From NCBI RefSeq assembly GCF_004349105.1, contig NZ_SMLB01000038.1, positions 1 to 57,685 on the forward strand: a stretch of 57,685 bases of DNA. Direction: 5' to 3'. The notes beneath the pieces were generated by a model that made no database searches, had not been told where the DNA came from, and saw only the letters and a list, made by a program, of their open reading frames with translations. Below, piece after piece: positions 42,693 to 51,457 of the stretch. The translations under genes and the position numbers were made by a program. The stretch's first letter is position 1. The number at the start of each line of letters is the position of its first letter. The DNA comes from Jiangella aurantiaca (GTDB lineage: Bacteria; Actinomycetota; Actinomycetes; Jiangellales; Jiangellaceae).

Positions 42693-43550
42693 TTACTTGA
42701 CCGCGCCGCTGGTGATGCCGGAGATGATCTTCCGTTGGGCCACGACGAACACGATGAGCAGCGGCAGGCTCATCAGGACCACGTACATGAAGATCAGGTG
42801 CCAGTTGTTGAGGTAGAGCCCGGCGCTGGCCACCTGGAACAGGTTGAGCGGCAGTGTGTCCAGCCGCCCGCCGAGCACGAAGAACGCGTAGAACACGTCG
42901 TTCCACACGTAGAGGCAGATGAGGATCGTCGCCGTCGCCAGCACCGGCCGGAGCAGCGGCAGGATGACTCGCACGAACACCGTCACGGGACCGGCGCCGT
43001 CCACCCGTGCCGCCTCCTCCAGCTCCAGCGGGATGGTGCGGACGAAGCCGGTGACGAAGAAGATCACCGTCGAGAGGTAGATGCCGGCGTAGACGCCGAT
43101 CATGCCGGTCGCGGTCCCGGCCAGGCCGAGCTGCCGCAGCAGCAGCACGATCGTCACGACCGCCGGCGGCAGCACGATGCCGCTGATGGCGGCCGCGTAC
43201 AGGACGGCGTACGCGCGGCCGGTGCGCCGGGCCAGCACCCAGGCCGCCATCGACCCGAGGATCAACACGCCGACGACGGCCGGCACCATGACCAGCAGGC
43301 TGCCGGCGAACGCCGACGGGATGCGGCCGCGGTCCCACACCTCGCGCAGGTTCTCCCACAGCTGCCAGTCCGTCGGCGGCGCGAGGTTGGGGCTGAGCGC
43401 GTCGCCCTGCGACTTCCCCGCCGTCATGACGACCAGCCACATCGGTATGCCGACGAACACGGCGACCAGGACGACGGTGACCACCGGCTGCAGCCGTGAC
43501 CAGGCCGAGCGCTCCCGCAGCGGCCGCCGGCGCAGGGTCGCCCCGCTCAC
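42693..43550 (-). CDS. Carbohydrate ABC transporter permease, MalG type
   Basis: A 285-residue CUT1 permease with six helices. The EAA loop is LELEEAARVDGAGPVTVFVR near residue 180, and the C-terminus AQRKIISGITSGAVK is the usual MalG-like ending. The GTG start overlaps the stop of its partner permease (GTGA). No ATPase is encoded here; such CUT1 systems in actinobacteria normally share an MsiK-like ATPase encoded elsewhere. Confidence 0.92.
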   Translation of the reverse strand: MSGATLRRRPLRERSAWSRLQPVVTVVLVAVFVGIPMWLVVMTAGKSQGDALSPNLAPPTDWQLWENLREVWDRGRIPSAFAGSLLVMVPAVVGVLILGSMAAWVLARRTGRAYAVLYAAAISGIVLPPAVVTIVLLLRQLGLAGTATGMIGVYAGIYLSTVIFFVTGFVRTIPLELEEAARVDGAGPVTVFVRVILPLLRPVLATATILICLYVWNDVFYAFFVLGGRLDTLPLNLFQVASAGLYLNNWHLIFMYVVLMSLPLLIVFVVAQRKIISGITSGAVK

Positions 43551-44449
43551 AGGATCTCCTCCCGCCGGCGCAGCATCCTGATGACCGGGAACGCGAGCAG
43601 CGCGACCATCAGGAAAAGCACCAGGCTCATGGTCGTGGCCTGGGCGAACAGGCCCTGGCCGAACGTGCGGTAGATGAAGATGTTGAGGATCTCGGTGGTC
43701 CGCGCCGGGCCGCCCTCCGTCGTCGCCTGGACGATGTCGAAGCCGTTCATCGAGCCGAGCAGCGCCGTCGCGACGCTGAACGTCACCGCCGGCGCCAGCA
43801 GCGGGAAGCGGATGGTCCAGAACGCCTTCCACGCAGGCGCGCCGTCCATGCGGGCGGCCTCGAGGATGTCCTCGGGCATCGTCTTCAGCCCGGCCAGGTA
43901 GATGAGCATCGACAGCCCCATCCACTTCCAGGCGTGGATCAATGCGACGACGACGATCGTCCAGGTGGTGTCGCCCAGCCACGGCGTCGTGACGTCGCGG
44001 CCGGCGAAGAACCCGAGCACGTCGTTGAGCGCGCCGTCCGGCTTCAGCAGCGCCTGGAAGATGTACCCGACCGCAAGCGCCGACATCAGCACCGGGATGA
44101 AGAACGCCGCCCGGGCGAACCGGTTCAGCGCGGTGTCCCGCTCCAGCAGCACCGCCAGCGCCAGTCCGAACACGTTCTGGAAGATCGCCACCAGCACCGC
44201 GTAGACGAGCGTGATCCGCAGCGACGAGAACAGCGTGCCGTTGCCGGCCAGCTGGGTGAAGTTGTCGAAGCCGACCGCGTTGATCTCGCTCTTGAAGCTG
44301 GACCAGTCCGTGAACGCGTAGACGAAGTTGAAGACCGTCGGGACGACGAAGAAGACGGCCAGCACGACCAGCGCGGGGAGCAGGAACCAGCCCGGGTGGG
44401 TGGTCCGCTCCCGCTGCCGGTCAGCCGCGGGAGCGGAGGCGTGCGCCAT
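43547..44449 (-). CDS. Carbohydrate ABC transporter permease, MalF type
   Basis: A 300-residue CUT1 permease with about six helices; PGWFLLPALVVLAVFFVVPT is the first. The coupling loop is MPEDILEAARMDGAPAWKAF near residue 195. It starts six bases after the binding-protein stop and overlaps the MalG-type gene. Together with that gene it forms the membrane channel for the oligosaccharide. Confidence 0.92.
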   Translation of the reverse strand: MAHASAPAADRQRERTTHPGWFLLPALVVLAVFFVVPTVFNFVYAFTDWSSFKSEINAVGFDNFTQLAGNGTLFSSLRITLVYAVLVAIFQNVFGLALAVLLERDTALNRFARAAFFIPVLMSALAVGYIFQALLKPDGALNDVLGFFAGRDVTTPWLGDTTWTIVVVALIHAWKWMGLSMLIYLAGLKTMPEDILEAARMDGAPAWKAFWTIRFPLLAPAVTFSVATALLGSMNGFDIVQATTEGGPARTTEILNIFIYRTFGQGLFAQATTMSLVLFLMVALLAFPVIRMLRRREEIL

Positions 44450-44455
44450 CGACGG

Positions 44456-45796
44456 TCATCCTCCGACCCCGGCCGCCTGGGCCAGCTGCTCGAACTGGTC
44501 TTGGGTCGCCGCGGCCACCTGCTCCGGGGTCATGGTGCCGGCCAGCATGTCCGCGAGGTTGAGGTAGAGGTCCGGGTTGGCGACGGCGAGCGCCTGCATC
44601 GAGCCGACGGCGTCGGCGAGCGACGCGTGCACGTCCAGCAGCGCCTGCGGGACGCCGTCCGGGCTGGGCACGTCCGGCTTCAGCGAGACCGTCTGCCGGT
44701 CGGCCACGAAGTCCGCGTAGCCCGGGCCCATCCAGTACGCCAGCAGCTGGCGGGCCGCGGCCTCGCGCTCGGCGTCGCCGGTGCGGAACGCGACCAGCGC
44801 GTTGCTCTGGTCCGGGATGAACGTGCCGACGTTGCCCGACGGCGAGATCGGGAAGAACCCGATGGTCTCGTCCAGGGTCGCGGTGTCGGCCTTGGCCTGG
44901 AGCTGGCCGAAGAACGAGTTGACCTGCACGACCATCGCGGCCTCGCCCGCCAGCAGCGCGTCGCCCTGGTCCTCGAAGGTCGCCGTCACGATGTCGTCGT
45001 TGAACAGGCCCTCCTCGACCAGGCTCTGATACGTCGTGATGGCGTCGAGGACCACCGGGCTCTCGAACGTCTCCTCGCCGGCGTTGACGCGGTCCCAGAA
45101 CCCGTCGGCGGCGGCGTCTGCCAGCTGCACCTGCACCCACCACTGGGTGGCCCAGCGGTCGGCGCCCATCTCGAAGAACGGGGTGACGCCGGCCGCGTCG
45201 AGCTGCCGCGCGATGTCGATCATGCCGGCGAAGTCCGAGGGCGGTTCGGTGATGCCGTTGGCCTCGAAGACCTGCTTGTTGTAGTAGACGCCCTCGACGG
45301 CCGGGCTGGTGATCAGCGCGGCGTACCGGGTGTCATCGAGGATGCCGGTCATGTCCTGGAGCTCCGGCTCGAGCTCCTCGATCCACGGCGCGTCGTCCAG
45401 CGGCTGCAGGTTGGTGCGCGCGTTGATGGCCGTGAGCATCGACGCCGTCGGCTGCCAGAACGCCAGGTCCGGCATGTCACCGGTCGCGACGCGGGTCTGG
45501 ATGCCCTGCTCGTAGGGGTCGGGGATCGTGACGACCTCGACCGAGGCCCCGGTCTCCTCCTCGAACGCGGCCACCACCTGCTCCGGGACGGTGGTGCTGT
45601 TCTGCGCCGCCCAGATGGTCAGCTCGACGCCGTCGAGATCGGCGGTCGGCTCCGGCCACGCGGCGTCGCCGCCGGCCGTCTCGCCGTCGCCGCCGTTCCC
45701 GCCGTCGCCGGACGGGCCGGAGGCGGGGTCGCTGCAGGCGGTGGCGGTCAGGGTGAGGGCGGCCAGCGCCGCCACGACGGTCAGGGATCTCTTCAT
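44456..45796 (-). CDS. Extracellular sugar-binding lipoprotein (CUT1)
   Basis: A 446-residue family 1 solute-binding protein. The lipobox ends TATAC (Cys21) and is followed by a Gly/Asp-rich tether. The binding fold is shown by VELTIWAAQNSTTVPEQVVA near residue 56 and by MPDLAFWQPTASM. The C-terminal part has VPQALLDVHASLADAVGSMQ. GGAGAGG precedes the ATG. It is expressed between GH36 and the permeases, so it most likely binds a galactose-containing oligosaccharide. Confidence 0.92.
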   Translation of the reverse strand: MKRSLTVVAALAALTLTATACSDPASGPSGDGGNGGDGETAGGDAAWPEPTADLDGVELTIWAAQNSTTVPEQVVAAFEEETGASVEVVTIPDPYEQGIQTRVATGDMPDLAFWQPTASMLTAINARTNLQPLDDAPWIEELEPELQDMTGILDDTRYAALITSPAVEGVYYNKQVFEANGITEPPSDFAGMIDIARQLDAAGVTPFFEMGADRWATQWWVQVQLADAAADGFWDRVNAGEETFESPVVLDAITTYQSLVEEGLFNDDIVTATFEDQGDALLAGEAAMVVQVNSFFGQLQAKADTATLDETIGFFPISPSGNVGTFIPDQSNALVAFRTGDAEREAAARQLLAYWMGPGYADFVADRQTVSLKPDVPSPDGVPQALLDVHASLADAVGSMQALAVANPDLYLNLADMLAGTMTPEQVAAATQDQFEQLAQAAGVGG

Positions 45797-45831
45797 CGAG
45801 CCTCTCCTCGTCCTCGGTCGGTTCTTTTCGG

Positions 45832-47946
45832 TCAGGTGGTGTCGCGCAGCCGGAAGACCCGGGCGGCCGGGGCCGGCCCGCTCTCGAGGCGCAGGACGCC
45901 GGCCTCGGCGTCCCAGGCGTGCGGCCAGGCGGGCAGCCGCCGCGGGTACAGCACGTCGATCTCGGGCGTGCCGCCGCGCAGGTGCGGCAGTGGGAGGTCG
46001 GCGACGGCATCCGCTCCGGCCCGCCGCCACACGGCCAGGACGCTGTCGCCGCCGGCACGCAGGCCGAGAGCGATCCAGCCGTCGGTCCAGCCGGGCAGGC
46101 CGAGCGGCCAGAACGGGACGGCCGCCGCCAGGCCGGTCCGCAGTTCCCGGTATGCGTCGACACCGTCGCGGACCAGCGCGAATTGGTCCGCGGTCATCCG
46201 GTTCAGGTGCCCGGAGAGATACAGCCGGCCGAGCAGCCCGGTCGTGACGGTGAACGCGATCTCCTCGTCGGACATCTCCGGCTGCGGGTACGCCCAGCTG
46301 GCGGACTGCTCGGGCAGCACCGCCATCGGCGCCGCGGCGGCGATCGGCGGATAGCGCAGCGGGTTCTGCTGGTCGCTGGTCGACTGCAGCTGCAGCCGGG
46401 CGAGCAGCGCGTAGTCCATGCGCATGCCGCCGGAGCCGCAGTTCTCCAGCACGAGATCGGGGTGGCGGTCCAGCACGCCCTCGAGCCAGCGCAGGTGGGC
46501 GCGGTTGTGGGCCAGCAGCCCGGCGCCGGGGGCGTCGGCCTTGGCGTCGGTGCCGGCGCCGGGGTTGATGTTGTAGTCGAGCTTGAAGTAGCCGATGCCG
46601 AATTCCTCGACCAGCCGGTCGACGGTGGCGTCGAGGTGGGCGATCGCGGCGGGGTGGCGCAGGTCGAGGTGGTACCGGCCGTTCTCGGCCTGACGGCGGC
46701 CGTCGCGCTGGAAGAACGCGTCGGGCGGCAGGCTGTCCGCCAGCGGGCTGCGCACGCCGACGACCTCGGGCTCCAGCCACAGCCCCGGGCGCATCCCGGC
46801 GGCGCGGATGCGGTCGACCACCTCGCCCAGCCCGTTCGGGAACCGGGTCGTCGACGGCTCCCACGCGCCGACGCTGTCCCACCAGGTGCCGTCCTCGTCG
46901 TACCAGCCGGCGTCGATGCAGAAGTACTCCGCACCGGCCCGGGCCGCGGCGTCGACCAGCGGGAGCAGCCGCTCGGTGGTCGGGTCACCGTCGAGGGTGT
47001 TCATGTAGTCGTTGAAGACCACCGGCAGCGCCTCGCGGTCCGGGTGCGGCCGGACGATCGCCCGCCGGTAGGCCGTCAGCGCCGCCACCGCTGCCTCGAG
47101 CCCGCCGTCGCCGACGGCCAGCGCGGCCGGCACGCTGCCGAACTCCTGGCCCGGCTCCAGCGTGTGCCGCCACTGGTGGTCGGCGTCGCCGGGCCCGTGA
47201 AGGGCGAGGTAGACGCTGTCGAGCCGCTCGCCCACCTCCCACCGCCAGGCGCCGTTGTGCTCGACCTGGAACGCCCACGCCCGCCCGCTCGCGGAGTCGA
47301 CGAGCGCGCCCGCGGGCAGGTACTCGCCCGACGACCACGAACCGTGGCTGGCGAGCACCAGCGCGCCGCGCGGGCTCTTGCCGTGCGTGGCGAGGTCGAC
47401 GTCGGGCAGGCGGCGCTCCCGCAGCGGCCGCCGCTGCCACCGTCCCTCGGCCAGCCAGTCGTTCTCCGCCCAGATGACGTCGATGCCGTCGGCGCCGTCG
47501 CGGCCCGGCCGGAACGCGCCGGTCGCCAGCGAGCTGACGGCGTGCAGCGTCACCGGCTCGGCCCCGGTGACCCGGACGGTCGTCGCGCCCTGGATCGCGG
47601 CCACGCCGGTCGGCGAGCGCAGCACCGCGGTGACCAGCAGCCCGGCCCGCTCGTCGACCTGGTCGACCTCGAGCGTCGTCCAGCCGTCCGCCCGGTGCTC
47701 GCGGTGCCCGGCGTAGCGCAGCCGCGCGCCGACCGTGCTCTCGATCTGCCGCGGCCCGGACCACGTCGCGCCCTCGCCCGCGATCAGCAGCTCGACGAGC
47801 GGCTGGGTGGGCGCCACGCTGCCCGCGGGTTCGGAGTCGCCCGCCGGCTCGATCCGGGTGAGCCGGACCGGCCCACCGGGATCGGCCGCCAGGACCACGG
47901 TCAGGGCGTCGTGTCCCCACACGACGCGGACGGGCTGCGACGTCAT
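45832..47946 (-). CDS. GH36-type alpha-galactosidase
   Basis: A 704-residue enzyme with the GH36 plan: N-terminal beta-supersandwich (about 1-300), barrel (about 305-610) and C-terminal beta domain. In the barrel, FKLDYN contains nucleophile Asp457 and LQSTSDQQNP contains acid/base Asp525. YFCIDAGWYDEDGTWWDSVG is the GH36 strand-loop signature. No signal peptide, so it acts on imported oligosaccharides and removes alpha-galactosyl branches. The ATG at 47946 has GGAAGG nine bases upstream; the ATG two codons earlier is too close to it. First gene of the operon, with two LacI-like operators upstream. Confidence 0.93.
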   Translation of the reverse strand: MTSQPVRVVWGHDALTVVLAADPGGPVRLTRIEPAGDSEPAGSVAPTQPLVELLIAGEGATWSGPRQIESTVGARLRYAGHREHRADGWTTLEVDQVDERAGLLVTAVLRSPTGVAAIQGATTVRVTGAEPVTLHAVSSLATGAFRPGRDGADGIDVIWAENDWLAEGRWQRRPLRERRLPDVDLATHGKSPRGALVLASHGSWSSGEYLPAGALVDSASGRAWAFQVEHNGAWRWEVGERLDSVYLALHGPGDADHQWRHTLEPGQEFGSVPAALAVGDGGLEAAVAALTAYRRAIVRPHPDREALPVVFNDYMNTLDGDPTTERLLPLVDAAARAGAEYFCIDAGWYDEDGTWWDSVGAWEPSTTRFPNGLGEVVDRIRAAGMRPGLWLEPEVVGVRSPLADSLPPDAFFQRDGRRQAENGRYHLDLRHPAAIAHLDATVDRLVEEFGIGYFKLDYNINPGAGTDAKADAPGAGLLAHNRAHLRWLEGVLDRHPDLVLENCGSGGMRMDYALLARLQLQSTSDQQNPLRYPPIAAAAPMAVLPEQSASWAYPQPEMSDEEIAFTVTTGLLGRLYLSGHLNRMTADQFALVRDGVDAYRELRTGLAAAVPFWPLGLPGWTDGWIALGLRAGGDSVLAVWRRAGADAVADLPLPHLRGGTPEIDVLYPRRLPAWPHAWDAEAGVLRLESGPAPAARVFRLRDTT

Positions 47947-47968
47947 CGGCATCGGCCTTCCTCGGTGC

Positions 47969-48015
47969 TGTTAACGCTCACACGGTGAGGCGTTCCGCCG
48001 ATGATAACGTTTTCA
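47969..48015. promoter_or_regulatory. Two LacI-family operator-like palindromes
   Basis: TGTTAACGCTCACA (47969-47982) and TGATAACGTTTTCA (48002-48015) both have the CG-centred dyad of LacI-family sites, sharing TGNTAACG. Their centres are 33 bases apart, near three helical turns. They lie in the 113-base gap between the GH36 operon and the LacI gene, upstream of GH36. Confidence 0.7.
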
Positions 48016-48059
48016 AAATGGGAGTCAAGAGGTCCTGAGCGGATCGGCGGGGCGGTGGA

Positions 48060-49076
48060 TCAGCCGGCGGCGGGTGGCGGGCCGCTGCTCTCGCGGACCA
48101 CGAGCCGGGGCGCCGCCGACGACGTCTTGGCGGCGTGACCAGCGCCGAGCAGCCCTCCGAGCAGGGCGAACGAGCGCCGGCCGAGATCGGCGAAATCCTG
48201 CTCGACGGTGGTGAGCGCCGGCGTCCAGAATCGGCCCATCGGATGGCCGTCGAAGCCGACGACGCTCACGTCGGCAGGCACCCGGCGGCCGGCCTCGTGC
48301 AGGCCACGCATCAGACCCATGGCCAGCTCGTCGTTGCCGCACAGCACGGCGGTGACGTCGTCGCGCCCGGCCAGTTCGCGGCCGATCTCGTAGGCGCGCT
48401 CCGGCTCCCAGCCGGCATCCAGCACCGGCGGCACCTCCACGGCGGCCCGCGTCAGCGCCCGCTTCCAGCCGGTGGCCCGGCCGGCCCGTCGGCCCGACGT
48501 CGGGACCGCGACATAGTGCACCGTCCGATGGCCGAGCCCGAGGAGGTAGTCGGTGGCCGCCATGGCACCGGCGGTGTCGTCGAGGACGGCGTGCGGCACA
48601 CCGTCGCCGCGGCCACCCGAGGCCGCCACCACTGGCAGGCCGTCGGGCAGGCGGTGCAGCGCGGCCGCGCCGGGAGGGTCGAACTTGAGCACGACGACGC
48701 CGGCGACGGGGTGGCTCAGCGCGAGGTCGACGGCGGCCTGGACCGCCGCGGGTTCGTCGGTCTCGATGACGGTGATCATGACGATGAAGCCGGCCAGCCG
48801 GGCGGCCTCCTCGATGCCCTGCAGCGTGCTGGCGTATCCGTACCGGGTGGTGTTGCTGGCCAGCACCGCGATGACCGACTGCCGGCCGGTGACCAGCGCG
48901 CGGGCGGCGCCGTTCGGGCGGTAGCCCAGCTCGCGGACGGCCGCCAGGACGCGGTCGGTGCGCTCGGGGCTCACCGGTACCGACCCGGTGATCACCCGCG
49001 AGACTGTCGGGACGGAGACCCCGGCAAGCTTCGCGACGTCCGCGATGGACGGAGCACGAGTCGACGACCTGGCCAT
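48060..49076 (-). CDS. LacI-family transcriptional regulator
   Basis: A 338-residue repressor: HTH at residues 10-55 (SIADVAKLAGVSVPTVSRVI) with hinge helix (PNGAARALVTGR) and a periplasmic-binding-like sensor domain (about 65-335, with AVLCGNDELAMGLMRGLHEA and VSVVGFDG). It precedes the GH36 operon on the same strand and presumably represses it until a galactoside appears. Its own gene may be autoregulated by readthrough across the operators. Confidence 0.93.
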   Translation of the reverse strand: MARSSTRAPSIADVAKLAGVSVPTVSRVITGSVPVSPERTDRVLAAVRELGYRPNGAARALVTGRQSVIAVLASNTTRYGYASTLQGIEEAARLAGFIVMITVIETDEPAAVQAAVDLALSHPVAGVVVLKFDPPGAAALHRLPDGLPVVAASGGRGDGVPHAVLDDTAGAMAATDYLLGLGHRTVHYVAVPTSGRRAGRATGWKRALTRAAVEVPPVLDAGWEPERAYEIGRELAGRDDVTAVLCGNDELAMGLMRGLHEAGRRVPADVSVVGFDGHPMGRFWTPALTTVEQDFADLGRRSFALLGGLLGAGHAAKTSSAAPRLVVRESSGPPPAAG

Positions 49077-49130
49077 ATGCTCGGAGCCTACCGCTCCGCG
49101 GCCGTGGGTCGGCCATCACCGTGATCCGGG

Positions 49131-49181
49131 GCACGTCACCACGTTTTCTGGAGCATCACCAGGCCTGCAATCGTGTTGAGG
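49131..49181 (-). repeat. Dispersed repeat, copy 2, forming the end of an oxidoreductase gene
   Basis: Minus strand CACGATTGCAGGCCTGGTGA then TGCTCCAGAAAACGTGGTGA, matching copy 1 at 39757-39809. In the oxidoreductase frame it encodes TIAGLVMLQKTW and supplies the stop codon, so the gene's tail seems to be recruited from a mobile or REP-like element. Confidence 0.6.
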
Positions 49182-50059
49182 CTCCAGGACTCCTGGTGAT
49201 GCAGGCGATCGTTGATGACGTCGGCGATGCGGGCGACCTGGTCGAGGTCGGCATGGCAGGGGTACAGGAGCACGTCGGTGACGCCGGCGTCGTCGAGCCG
49301 GGCCAGCTCGTCATGCAGCTCGCGGACGGTGGTGGCGGTGCCGGCACGGGCCGCCGTCCAGTACTCCGCACCGTAGTAGTGGCGCAGATAGTCATCGGCG
49401 ACCTCACCGCCGCCACTGCCCAGGCTGACGTAGCGGCCGGTGACGATGCGCGGCTCACCCGGCCGCGCGGCGCGCTCCCACGCGGCCCGGACATCGCCGG
49501 AGCCGCGTAGCAGCGTGTCGTGGCCGAACAGCGGCGCCACCCAGCCGTCGCCGCGGGTCGCGGCGCGGGTGAAAGCCGCCGGGACCAGCCCGCCGAACAG
49601 CAGCGCCGGACGTCCGGCCGGCAGCCGGCGCATGGGCCCGCCCTGGCCGGCCACCCGGCCGGTCCACACGGCGCGCATGGTCGCCACCGCATCGTCCAGA
49701 CGAGCACCGCCGCCGCGCTGCGGCACGCCGCTGACGTCGTGGTCCTCCGGCCAGCCGCCCAGCCCGAGCCCCGCCGTGAGCCGTCCGCCCGAGAGCAGGT
49801 CGACCGAGGCCAGCTGCTTGCCGAGCAGGACGGGGTTGGCTCGCCACCCGACGTCGAGCACCGTCGTGAGCAGCTCGACCCGTGACGTCGTGGTGGCTGC
49901 CGCGGCCAGCGCGGTGAGCGGTTCGAGGTTGTCGTAGACGAGCCGGTCGATGACGCCGACCGAGGCGAACCCCGCCTGCTCGGCCGCCGCCGCCCACGGG
50001 CCGATGACGCGCGCGTCCACACCCGGCACGGCCGCGGGCAGTCCGATGCCGATTCTCAT
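49136..50059 (-). CDS. LLM-class (F420-type) flavin-dependent oxidoreductase
   Basis: A 307-residue TIM-barrel oxidoreductase of the luciferase-like family. Support: MRIGIGLPAAVPGVDARVIG start, AAEQAGFASVGVIDRLVYDN, LLGKQLASVDLLSGGRLTAG and LGLGGWPEDHDVSGVPQ. These features are those of the F420-dependent actinobacterial branch, though F420 versus FMN use is not proven. The ATG overlaps the stop of the upstream FAD oxidase (ATGA). The last dozen residues come from the dispersed repeat, so the original C-terminus may be altered. Confidence 0.85.
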   Translation of the reverse strand: MRIGIGLPAAVPGVDARVIGPWAAAAEQAGFASVGVIDRLVYDNLEPLTALAAAATTTSRVELLTTVLDVGWRANPVLLGKQLASVDLLSGGRLTAGLGLGGWPEDHDVSGVPQRGGGARLDDAVATMRAVWTGRVAGQGGPMRRLPAGRPALLFGGLVPAAFTRAATRGDGWVAPLFGHDTLLRGSGDVRAAWERAARPGEPRIVTGRYVSLGSGGGEVADDYLRHYYGAEYWTAARAGTATTVRELHDELARLDDAGVTDVLLYPCHADLDQVARIADVINDRLHHQESWSLNTIAGLVMLQKTW

Positions 50060-51393
50060 GTCAGGCCTCCTCCGGTGAGTGGGAAGGTGACCCGGAACGT
50101 GCGGTCCGGGTCGTACTGCTCCTTCAGCTGCCGCAGCCGGGCAAGGTCGTCCGACCGGTAGTGAGGGCGGGCGCCGTCGGGGGTGGCGTCCTCGACCCCG
50201 CTGAAGTTCGGGTAGCTGCCACCGGTCGACCACGGCGCCATGGCCTCCAGCAGCTGGTCTCGCGCCGCGCGGTCCGCCGGCTCGGGGCCGGCGATCGCCA
50301 GCAGCGAGAACGCGGCATCCCGGCTGGCGACGACGTTCGGCACCGATGGCGGCCGCGACAGCGCGCCACCCCAGGCCCGGACCTCGGTCAGGAACGGCGC
50401 GTCCGCGTCCGGCCCGGCGAGCTTGCCCAGGACCGCCGCGGCATCGTCGTCGTACTCGCGCAGCAGGACGTTCCGGTCGAACGCCGCGACCGGCGTGCCG
50501 GTCGGCTCGTGATGGATGGTGCCGACGTCGGCGTACGGCATGCGCCGCACCGTGTCCACCAGGCGCGGCCCGGTGGCGCGCAACCGGTCGGCCAGCTCCC
50601 GTCCGGCCGCGGGATCGGCGCCGCTGTCGGCCAGCCGCAGATGGGTCACGTGCCGGCCGCGCAGCTGCGGCGGCACGGCGGGATCGTCCGGGTACCGCAG
50701 CAACAGCACCGACGACGCCATGGTCTCGGGGACGGTGCGCGCCCACGCCGCGTAGGCGTGCAGCACGTCCTCCCCTGCCTCCGGGCCGAAGCACAGCTCG
50801 CCGCCGTACAGCGTCGCGACGGGGAACAGGTCGAACTCCATCGCGGTGACCACGCCGAAGTTCGCACCGGCGCCACGCAGCGCCCAGAACAGCACCGGGT
50901 CGTGCTCACCGTCGACCCGCCGCACCCGGCCGTCGGCGGTCACCACGTCCAGCCACCGCACGTGATCGGCGGCGAACCCGTACCGCCGCGCCAGCAGCCC
51001 GACGCCGCCGCCGAGCGTGTACCCGACGGCGCCGACGTCCGGGCTGGATCCGTTGAGCGGCGCCAGCCCGTGCCGCGCGGCGGCCGCGATGACGTCGCGC
51101 CACCGCACGCCGGCCTCGACCCGGGCGGTACGCCGGAACGGGTCGACGTCCACCCGGCTCAGCCGGCCGGTCCGGATCAGCACCGCACCGTCCGCCGGCA
51201 CCGACGGGCCGTGCCCGGTGTTCATCACGCCCACCGGGCGGCGCTCCCGCACGGCCGCCGCGACCGCGGCGGCCACGTCGTCGACACTCCGCGCCTCGAC
51301 GATCACCGCCGGCCGGTGCGTCACGGCGAGGTTGAAGCCCGCCCGCAGTTCCTCGTAGCGGCCCTCTCCCGGCCGCACACCCTCGATAGCCAT
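50056..51393 (-). CDS. FAD-binding oxidoreductase with BBE C-terminal domain
   Basis: A 445-residue flavoprotein of the PCMH/berberine-bridge family. The FAD-binding part has MNTGHGPS with His61 at the usual covalent-FAD position, GAVGYTLGGGVGLLARRYGF near 132 and FWALRGAGANFGVVTAMEFD near 180. The C-terminus YPNFSGVED and YRSDDLARLRQLKEQYDPDR is the BBE domain. These enzymes oxidise sugars or alkaloids with oxygen. The ATG is chosen because the conserved fold begins soon after it. The sequence before it, up to 51457, has no gene. Confidence 0.85.
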   Translation of the reverse strand: MAIEGVRPGEGRYEELRAGFNLAVTHRPAVIVEARSVDDVAAAVAAAVRERRPVGVMNTGHGPSVPADGAVLIRTGRLSRVDVDPFRRTARVEAGVRWRDVIAAAARHGLAPLNGSSPDVGAVGYTLGGGVGLLARRYGFAADHVRWLDVVTADGRVRRVDGEHDPVLFWALRGAGANFGVVTAMEFDLFPVATLYGGELCFGPEAGEDVLHAYAAWARTVPETMASSVLLLRYPDDPAVPPQLRGRHVTHLRLADSGADPAAGRELADRLRATGPRLVDTVRRMPYADVGTIHHEPTGTPVAAFDRNVLLREYDDDAAAVLGKLAGPDADAPFLTEVRAWGGALSRPPSVPNVVASRDAAFSLLAIAGPEPADRAARDQLLEAMAPWSTGGSYPNFSGVEDATPDGARPHYRSDDLARLRQLKEQYDPDRTFRVTFPLTGGGLT

Positions 51394-51457
51394 GGCGCCA
51401 TCGTCGGCGTCCGCCGACCCGGGCGTCTTGAAGCTTTCGGACGCGCCGGGCGCCCGT

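Noticed and set aside
49077-49130. Possible short gene between the LacI gene and the oxidoreductase
   Set aside because: Too short and without a start and ribosome binding site; it is the flank of the dispersed repeat.
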